Assembly (NCBI GenBank): GCA_029256565.1
Contig: JAQSXQ010000411.1
Coordinates: forward strand, 1 to 5,913
DNA length: 5,913 nt
Direction: 5' to 3'
Source: Mycobacterium sp.
Lineage (GTDB): Bacteria; Actinomycetota; Actinomycetes; Mycobacteriales; Mycobacteriaceae
Part shown: piece after piece, positions 1 to 3,954 of the stretch
Layout of the letters: the number at the start of each line of letters is the position of its first letter
How positions within the stretch are numbered: position 1 is the stretch's first letter
The notes under the pieces: model-generated
Told to the model about the DNA's origin: nothing
Seen by the model: the letters and a program-made list of their open reading frames with translations, nothing else
Database searches by the model: none
Translations under genes and position numbers: made by a program

Positions 1-171
1 TTCGGGCTGCCAGTGGTCGGGAGCCAGCCAATCCGCGTTGCGTGCCCAGACCCCGTCGGCAGCCCCTGGGAGGAACTCAGTCGTCGGAAGGAACGGCTCA
101 TACCATTCGATGGCGCGGATCACCTCGACGTCGCCCAGAACGATGCTCTGCACTCGATCGTCAGTACTCAC
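1..171 (-). CDS. MBL-fold metallohydrolase, N-terminal part (cut by window edge)
   Basis: This is an open frame of 57 codons starting at a GTG (169-171) and running off the left edge. The translation (MSTDDRVQSIVLGDVEVIRA..., then residues W-A-R-N-A-D-W-L-A-P-D-H-W) resembles the start of actinobacterial metallo-beta-lactamase-fold hydrolases: a first beta-strand of the type 'LGDVEVxRxxEW', then a 'DWLAPDHW' segment about 45-55 residues in. The metal-binding HxHxDH motif that would prove the family lies beyond the window, so substrate and reaction cannot be stated. The GTG is the only usable start, because an in-frame TAG lies a short way upstream and no other start codon falls between. No good Shine-Dalgarno sequence is present, but TACGTT lies 7 nt upstream, so the mRNA may be leaderless. 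The family call rests on pattern memory of the N-terminus only. Confidence 0.7.
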   Translation of the reverse strand, partial: MSTDDRVQSIVLGDVEVIRAIEWYEPFLPTTEFLPGAADGVWARNADWLAPDHWQPE

Positions 172-178
172 GATTTCG

Positions 179-184
179 AACGTA
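179..184 (-). promoter_or_regulatory. Candidate -10 element for a leaderless MBL-hydrolase mRNA
   Basis: The minus strand reads TACGTT, then 7 nt, then the GTG start. This fits the actinobacterial TANNNT -10 pattern, with transcription expected to begin at or next to the start codon. No recognisable -35 hexamer lies 17-19 nt upstream. The sequence is seen directly; promoter activity is inferred. Confidence 0.4.
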
Positions 185-319
185 CTCCCACGGCCCGGCC
201 GCTACCGGCGCCCTGAACCCCGCACCCGACCATCGCGGGAAACAGGTTGCGTTCAGCGAAACACGACCACCCCGAATCACTCTCATGCCGATTTCGCATC
301 GCGTGGACCTTCAGTATGA

Positions 320-356
320 GAAGGGGCGATCGAACCTGAGAGGCAACGGCCCCTTC
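320..356 (-). terminator. Hairpin downstream of the MDMPI-like gene, possible terminator
   Basis: GAAGGGGC at 320-327 and GCCCCTTC at 349-356 form a perfect 8-bp inverted repeat with a 21-nt loop. It lies about 160 nt past the stop of the mycothiol-dependent enzyme gene and about 150 nt before the MBL start, on the strand both use. There is no U-tract, which is common for high-GC actinobacterial hairpins, so it could be a terminator or a leader structure. The loop on the minus strand contains CTCTCAGG. Confidence 0.35.
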
Positions 357-518
357 GCCTGTAACTCCTCCACTTTCACGCCCGCGCGAGTTCCATGAAG
401 CTGCAGTGATAGCGGCGTTGCACGAGATGCCCCCTGTGTTCTCAGCGTCGTCCATATGTCTGAGGGAAGCGGTTCGCCAAGACTTCGATGGCTTCCCCGT
501 CTCGCCACCGCCGTCGCC

Positions 519-1163
519 TCATCGCGCGCTCTGCAACAGACGACCGACACCCGGTCCGGTGAGATCGTCGACCACCGCGGCGACACGACCGGTCATCGCC
601 AACAACAACGCTTCCCCGGGCCCGGTGACGTGCTCACCACGGCCCGCTGACCATCCGACGTCACTGGCCACCGCCCGAACCCCACGCATTTGGCGGGCAC
701 CGCCTATGACCGGGCTCCACCACGCGAACTGCAGCGCCGCCATCAGCCGCCGGCTGGGAATGAGACGGGTGAGACCTAGCGGCCGGCGGACGTCTTGCTG
801 ATGGATCAGGCACTCGATCAGCGCCACCCGACAGCCGTACAGCGCACCCGCACCGGCCGGCTCGGCGCCCAAACGCATCGTCGCCGCCAACGTCTTCGGA
901 TCGTCGCGGGGAAAGCCATCGAGCGCGCGCTCGTTGAGCCGATCGACATTGCCTCGCACCCGGACCATCTCGGTGGCCAAGCCGAGCCGACTCTGCCCCA
1001 GGTAGGCGATCGTGTGGGCGACGACATCACAGACGCGCCAGCCATCGCACAGGGTCCGTGCGAGCCACTGCTCGGCGGTCAGTTCGTCGAGGAGGTCAGC
1101 GAACTCGAGCCGCTCCGCTCGGGCCGACTCGCGCACGGTCCACACCCGCCCAGTCTCGCGCAT
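519..1163 (-). CDS. Maleylpyruvate isomerase (MDMPI)-family mycothiol-dependent enzyme
   Basis: This 214-residue protein belongs to the DinB-like MDMPI family of mycothiol-dependent, metal-binding actinobacterial enzymes. The family prototype isomerises maleylpyruvate, but most members have no known substrate. The N-terminal helical bundle carries 'LCDGWRVCDVVAHT' (about residues 38-51). H50, E117 and H121 (E-C-L-I-H) match the His / Glu-x3-His metal site described for the Corynebacterium enzyme. The C-terminal part has 'GPGEALLLAMTGR' (residues 181-193), a usual second-domain signature. The protein is probably cytoplasmic. It starts 29 nt after the acetyltransferase gene on the same strand and has no promoter of its own that I can see, so co-transcription is likely. 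The start is uncertain: ATG at 1161-1163 has GAGGG only 2 nt away, and a GTG at 1143-1145 (giving MWTVRES...) also suits the family. No aromatic-degradation genes lie nearby, so calling it a true maleylpyruvate isomerase is not justified. Confidence 0.87.
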   Translation of the reverse strand: MRETGRVWTVRESARAERLEFADLLDELTAEQWLARTLCDGWRVCDVVAHTIAYLGQSRLGLATEMVRVRGNVDRLNERALDGFPRDDPKTLAATMRLGAEPAGAGALYGCRVALIECLIHQQDVRRPLGLTRLIPSRRLMAALQFAWWSPVIGGARQMRGVRAVASDVGWSAGRGEHVTGPGEALLLAMTGRVAAVVDDLTGPGVGRLLQSAR

Positions 1164-1192
1164 CACCCTCGTTGGAGCTAGACCGGCTGGCG

Positions 1193-1681
1193 CTACTCGT
1201 GGCTTGGACGCAGATCCTTGATCATGGCGACTCCGAGCGGACCGTTGCCTTGACCGTCTAGTCGGAAACCCCTGCGCTCGTACAGCCGTCGCGCGGGATT
1301 TCGTACATGCACGTTGGTGCACATCGCGTCGGCCACCCGTGCGACATCAGCGAACAGGGCATCCAAAAGCAACCCGCCAACACCCGCCCCTCGATGCCCC
1401 GGCGCGACACCGATACACAGCTCAGGGAACGGCACGCCAGCCGCATCAGAGCGCAGGGGTGGACTGCTGTGATAGGTCCACACTGCACCCACGGGAACAC
1501 CGTTGCGATCCTCGGCGAGGATTGGCACCGTTCCGGGCGGCGGAAGCAATTCCAGCACCTCATCGTCGCGTGGATCAGGCAGAGGCCGGTCCTCGATCAC
1601 GCACGCGTGACGCGCCATTTCGACGATGAACGCGTCATCGCCGGGGTGGGCTGCACGCAGAATCACGCCTAGTTCCGACAT
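1193..1681 (-). CDS. GNAT-family N-acetyltransferase
   Basis: This 162-residue single-domain protein has the GNAT (Gcn5-related) fold, which moves an acetyl group from acetyl-CoA to an amine; the substrate cannot be told. The N-terminus begins with a typical 'VILRAAHPGDD' first strand. Motif A is clear: strand 'PELCIGVAPGHRG' followed by the pyrophosphate loop R97-G-A-G-V-G102. Motif B follows as 'NVHVRNPARRLYERRGF' (residues 123-139), with the N and Y/F positions that usually line the cofactor. The length is normal. ATG at 1679-1681 is preferred because the upstream extension (to 1756) has no family resemblance. There is no Shine-Dalgarno sequence, but CACAAT lies 6 nt before the ATG, so the message may be leaderless. 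It is followed 29 nt later by the mycothiol-dependent enzyme gene, probably in one operon. Confidence 0.9.
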   Translation of the reverse strand: MSELGVILRAAHPGDDAFIVEMARHACVIEDRPLPDPRDDEVLELLPPPGTVPILAEDRNGVPVGAVWTYHSSPPLRSDAAGVPFPELCIGVAPGHRGAGVGGLLLDALFADVARVADAMCTNVHVRNPARRLYERRGFRLDGQGNGPLGVAMIKDLRPSHE

Positions 1682-1687
1682 GCCGCG

Positions 1688-1693
1688 ATTGTG
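1688..1693 (-). promoter_or_regulatory. Candidate -10 element for the acetyltransferase operon
   Basis: The minus strand reads CACAAT, then 6 nt, then the ATG at 1681. It departs from TANNNT only at the first base. The spacing suggests a leaderless transcript covering the acetyltransferase and the downstream enzyme. No -35 match is evident. Confidence 0.3.
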
Positions 1694-1702
1694 GCAGGGG
1701 TC

Positions 1703-1716
1703 CGCGGGGGCCCGCG
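1703..1716. repeat. Short GC-rich inverted repeat between deacetylase and acetyltransferase
   Basis: CGCGGG-GG-CCCGCG is a perfect 6-bp inverted repeat with a 2-nt centre. It lies in the 85-nt gap after the deacetylase stop and covers the place where a -35 element for the acetyltransferase would fall. It could help end deacetylase transcription or bind a regulator. In DNA this GC-rich, it may also be chance. Confidence 0.25.
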
Positions 1717-1766
1717 AGGCGCACATGGGTGGGGTGCAGCGCTCGAGACCGGCCATCTCTTCTCCG

Positions 1767-2624
1767 TCAGGTCTGTTCGAGGTAGTGCGCCGCGATCTCG
1801 TCGGCGGTCGTCAGCCACACGTCGGGCGCCCCTGCCAGGAACTGCAGCGCCTGGTCGAGGTACTTGTGCCGGAATGCCTGTCCGATCACGAACGGATGCA
1901 GCGCCAGCGCAAGCACCCGGCCGCTGCCGTCGGCCGCATCGGAGTGCAACTGGTGGTACTGATCGGCGACCATCTGGACGAAATCGGGTCCGGTCATTCC
2001 CTTTCCGAAGATCAGCAGATCGTTGAGCTCCACCGAATAGGGCACGCTGAGCATCCCGGGCACGGTCAGCGGATAGGGCTGGTCGTCATTGGTCCAGTCG
2101 AGCACGTAGCGGTACCCCAGATCGGCCAGCAGCTGCGGGGTGTGGTGGGTTTCGGTGAGTCCCGGACCCATCCAGCCGCGCGGTTGCCGTCCCGTTGCGC
2201 CGGCGATCGTGTGGGTGATGTCGGCAAGGGTTCGTTGTTCTTCGTCGACGGCAAGACCGGTGTGCAAAGCCGAATTCGTGCGCCCGTGTGCGAGCCACGC
2301 CCAGTCACGCTCGACGCCGGCCGCCACGATCTGCGGATGCTGTGCTACGACATCGGAATTGAGCAATGCACTAGCGCGAATGCCGTGCCTGTCCAGCGCG
2401 CCGATGGTGCGCCAGATCCCGACCCGAGCCCCGTAATCGCGCCAGCCGTGGTTCAGCGCATCGGGGGTCAGTTCCGCGGTGCCCGGCCATATGCTGGTAG
2501 ACGGCAGGTCCGGGTGGAAATACTCGATGTTGAGACCGACGTACACCGCCACGCGGGCGCCGCCTGGCCAGGTCAGCGGTGGACGCTCGGTGATAGGGCT
2601 GTAGACGAACGGGACTGTGGTCAT
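1767..2624 (-). CDS. Polysaccharide deacetylase family protein (PuuE/allantoinase-like)
   Basis: This 285-residue protein has the NodB/CE4-related deacetylase fold of the PuuE (cofactor-free allantoinase) branch. Recognisable pieces in order are: 'LTWPGGARVAVYVGLN' with E34 (residues 17-34), the usual entry to the first strand; 'YGARVGIWRTIGALDRHGIRASALLNS' (64-90); 'AHGRTNS' with H113, in the place of the family's second motif; 'GWMGPGLTET' (150-159); 'DWTNDDQPYP' (176-185); 'VPYSVELND' (194-202); and 'ALHPFVIGQ' with H243 near the end. The classic TFDD motif is absent, as is usual in this branch. There is no signal peptide, so it is probably cytoplasmic and acts on a small amide or ureide rather than on cell-wall glycan; that is inference. 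No purine or ureide catabolic genes are in view. ATG at 2622-2624 is chosen because TACCGT lies exactly 6 nt upstream and the family-like sequence begins soon after; a further ATG at 2687 would overlap the merR start. It diverges from merR and is probably its target. Confidence 0.88.
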   Translation of the reverse strand: MTTVPFVYSPITERPPLTWPGGARVAVYVGLNIEYFHPDLPSTSIWPGTAELTPDALNHGWRDYGARVGIWRTIGALDRHGIRASALLNSDVVAQHPQIVAAGVERDWAWLAHGRTNSALHTGLAVDEEQRTLADITHTIAGATGRQPRGWMGPGLTETHHTPQLLADLGYRYVLDWTNDDQPYPLTVPGMLSVPYSVELNDLLIFGKGMTGPDFVQMVADQYHQLHSDAADGSGRVLALALHPFVIGQAFRHKYLDQALQFLAGAPDVWLTTADEIAAHYLEQT

Positions 2625-2630
2625 GGCGGC

Positions 2631-2662
2631 ACGGTAGGGGCTGACACCGGTGTGAGGGGCAA
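2631..2662 (-). promoter_or_regulatory. MerR-type promoter and operator for the deacetylase gene
   Basis: On the minus strand, a -35-like TTGCCC (2662-2657) and a -10-like TACCGT (2636-2631) are 20 bp apart, longer than the normal 17. Inside that spacer, at 2641-2656, is the dyad CTGACACCGGTGTGAG, which is symmetric at 7 of 8 base pairs and contains the perfect palindrome ACACCGGTGT (2644-2653). A dyad within a 19-20 bp spacer is the hallmark of promoters that MerR proteins activate by distorting the DNA. The -10 is followed by 6 nt and the ATG, so the mRNA is probably leaderless. The elements are seen directly; binding by the adjacent regulator is inferred. Confidence 0.6.
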
Positions 2663-2673
2663 GCCGGGTTCGG

Positions 2674-2679
2674 TATAAC
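2674..2679 (+). promoter_or_regulatory. Candidate -10 element of merR (leaderless)
   Basis: TATAAC lies 6 nt before the merR ATG at 2686, so transcription would start at the initiation codon. The expected -35 position (about 2651-2656) overlaps the right half of the dyad at 2641-2656 and has no consensus match. Regulator bound there could repress its own gene while activating the deacetylase. Confidence 0.5.
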
Positions 2680-2685
2680 GGACTC

Positions 2686-3051
2686 ATGCGGATCGGCGAG
2701 CTGGCGCGGCGCACCGGGGTCAGCGAACGGTCGTTGCGCTACTACGAGCAGCAGGGCCTGTTGGCCGCCTCCAGGACGCCGAGTGGTCAGCGTGAGTACG
2801 CCGAGCAGGCCGTCGACCGCGTGATCCACATCCAGGAGCTGTTCGCCGCGGGCCTGCGCAGCGCCACCATCGCCGGACTACTGCCATGTATGCGCGACCA
2901 CGACGGCGGCCCCGCGCCGGAGGCCACCCCGCGCCTGGTCGCCGAGCTGAATGCCGAACGCGACCGGCTGGACCGGGCGATTCGCGAACTATCCACTTCC
3001 CGCGCGATTCTCGACGACGTCATCGACGCCGCGTCGGATCCTTCCTTCTAG
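2686..3051 (+). CDS. MerR-family transcriptional regulator
   Basis: This 121-residue protein has the normal plan of a short MerR regulator. The N-terminal winged helix-turn-helix is 'MRIGELARRTGVSERSLRYYEQQGLL' (residues 1-26) followed by the wing 'SGQREYAEQAVDRV' (33-46). A second helical pair, 'IQELFAAGLRSATIAGLLPCM', spans residues 49-69. A predicted dimerising coiled coil runs over about 82-112 ('LVAELNAERDRLDRAIRELS'). There is a single cysteine (C68) and no C-terminal cysteine/histidine metal site like those of the mercury or zinc sensors, so the inducer is probably not a classical metal and remains unknown. The gene diverges from the deacetylase across 61 bp holding one dyad, so that gene and merR itself are the likely targets. 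ATG 2686 is well placed behind TATAAC and lacks a Shine-Dalgarno sequence. Confidence 0.93.
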   Translation: MRIGELARRTGVSERSLRYYEQQGLLAASRTPSGQREYAEQAVDRVIHIQELFAAGLRSATIAGLLPCMRDHDGGPAPEATPRLVAELNAERDRLDRAIRELSTSRAILDDVIDAASDPSF

Positions 3052-3062
3052 CCTCAACGCTT

Positions 3063-3129
3063 CCGAGGTCCCATTCGTGGCGCGGGTGAAGCGACGGCAC
3101 TGCCGGGGATGGGTGGTAGACGACCTCGG
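3063..3129. repeat. Inverted repeat in the convergent gap after merR, possible terminator
   Basis: CCGAGGTC (3063-3070) and GACCTCGG (3122-3129) are perfect 8-bp inverted copies separated by 51 nt. Between them is an 11-nt odd palindrome, CGGCACTGCCG (3095-3105). The stretch lies between the merR stop and the oppositely directed hydrolase-pseudogene stop, where a two-way terminator would be expected. The large loop makes a simple intrinsic terminator doubtful. Confidence 0.3.
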
Positions 3130-3157
3130 CTCAAACGTGTTGAACGGACAACGTGTC

Positions 3158-3869
3158 CTACGAGCGATCCGAACCGGCCGTCGGGAAGGCTTCAGCGAGC
3201 AGGTCCAGTACTGCTTGCCACGCTCGCGCCGCGTGTAGAGCATGGTGCGCCACCCCCGGCACAGTGGCATTGGCGTGAGCACCACCGCCGGTCGATGAGC
3301 CGCCAGATTCGTTCGGATCAGCCCAGAAGGCATGCTGGGCTCCGCCATAGACGTTCACGCGCCAATCAACTCCGGCGTTCTGAAGTGCGTTGCCGAACTC
3401 CATGAGTTGAGCGGGAGTGCATAGTGGGTCTTCGGAACCCGTGCACAGAAGGAAGGCGCCGCCCACGCTGGTCCAAACCTCCGTGTCGGCGGCCGGTAGG
3501 GCCGGATGGATCGCGGCGACTGCCTTGAAGGGAACCTTGGCGCCGGCGAGTTCCAGCACGATACGGCCGCCGGCACCGTACACGGCCGATGGCATGTATG
3601 CGGTTGGCGTCGGCCAGCAATGGCATGACGCGAGCCAGCATTGCCTGCGGGTCACCGAAGAACGTTCGGCCCGCGTGATAGTCCATCGCGAAGGCGATGT
3701 AACCGTGCTCGGCAAGGACGTCAGCGCGGCCGCGTTGATAGTCGTCGAGACCGATCCCGTCATGCCCGATGAGCACAGCCGGCCAGGGACCCGTCCCGGA
3801 CGGCCGCGCCAAGTGCGCGATCATCGTCAATCCGTCGACCTCGTAGGTGATTTCGTCTGTGACGACCAT
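3158..3869 (-). pseudogene. Dienelactone hydrolase family gene, frameshifted and internally shortened
   Basis: Two reading frames together spell one alpha/beta-hydrolase of the dienelactone-hydrolase family. The N-terminal piece starts at ATG 3867-3869 and reads 95 residues: 'EITYEVDGLTMIAHLARP', 'PAVLIGHDGIGLDDYQRGRA', then '...LLADANRIHAIG', ending near 3585. The C-terminal piece begins one nucleotide later in another frame at about 3583: 'VYGAGGRIVLELA', 'FLLCTGSEDPLCTP' with the acid-position Asp, 'VYGGAQHAFW' with the catalytic-position His, then 'AARAWQAVLDLLAE', and stops at 3158. In intact relatives roughly 20 residues separate the 'AIG' helix from the 'GYxxGG' nucleophile elbow, so this copy appears to have lost about 60 bp as well as the frame. 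The usual nucleophile Cys of 'GYCxGG' is a Gly here, though some relatives may share that. An intact protein cannot be made without frameshifting. TACGTT stands 6 nt before the ATG, so the promoter may still work. Confidence 0.8.
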
Positions 3870-3875
3870 CCGGTC

Positions 3876-3881
3876 AACGTA
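3876..3881 (-). promoter_or_regulatory. Candidate -10 element of the hydrolase pseudogene
   Basis: The minus strand reads TACGTT, then 6 nt, then the ATG at 3869, a leaderless layout. The same hexamer stands 7 nt before the MBL gene start. The -35 region falls at the edge of the hairpin at 3898-3919 and has no consensus match. Confidence 0.4.
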
Positions 3882-3897
3882 CCGAGGCTCGACGCGA

Positions 3898-3919
3898 TTC
3901 GGGCCCGTGTTCGCCCGAA
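3898..3919 (-). terminator. Intrinsic terminator-like hairpin after the SUKH gene
   Basis: TTCGGGC (3898-3904) and GCCCGAA (3913-3919) form a perfect 7-bp stem with an 8-nt loop, 24-45 nt past the SUKH gene stop. No U-tract follows. It is well placed to keep SUKH-gene transcription out of the hydrolase pseudogene. Confidence 0.5.
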
Positions 3920-3933
3920 GCTGACTCGGGACC

Positions 3934-3954
3934 GCCGAGGGTCTATGCCTCGGC
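3934..3954 (-). terminator. Hairpin spanning the stop codon of the SUKH gene
   Basis: GCCGAGG (3934-3940) and CCTCGGC (3948-3954) pair perfectly over 7 bp with a 7-nt loop, and the TAG stop (3943-3945) sits in that loop. With the hairpin at 3898-3919 it makes a tandem pair, which may strengthen termination or protect the 3' end. Confidence 0.4.

Larger units (their letters stand above)
172..518. other. Non-coding stretch between the MDMPI-like gene and the MBL gene
   Basis: No convincing gene was found in these 347 bases on either strand. The open frames that cross it give low-complexity or Ser/Arg/Cys-rich translations without family resemblance, and they overlap the ends of better-supported genes. 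It holds one clear inverted repeat (320-356) and, at its left end, the candidate -10 element of the MBL gene. It reads as the 3' trailer of the mycothiol-dependent enzyme gene followed by the upstream region of the MBL gene. No tRNA cloverleaf was seen. Confidence 0.55.

Noticed and set aside
321..360. Possible TPP riboswitch on the plus strand because of the word CTGAGAG
   Set aside because: None of the other conserved thiamine-aptamer segments are present, and no plus-strand gene follows.
168..455. Minus-strand open frame of 95 codons covering the non-coding stretch
   Set aside because: It overlaps the start and -10 region of the MBL gene, has an unnatural Ser/Gly/Arg/Cys mix, and shows no family resemblance or ribosome site.
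311..586. Minus-strand open frame of 91 codons
   Set aside because: It overlaps the 3' end of the well-supported MDMPI-family gene in another frame and its translation looks random.
2641..2646. CTGACA as a -35 element for merR
   Set aside because: It lies 27 bp from TATAAC, too far for a sigma-70-type promoter, and is better explained as part of the dyad.
1626..2678. Plus-strand open frame of 350 codons opposite the deacetylase
   Set aside because: It is antisense to a gene with clear conserved motifs. Its length comes from high GC content, and the translation has no recognisable domain.
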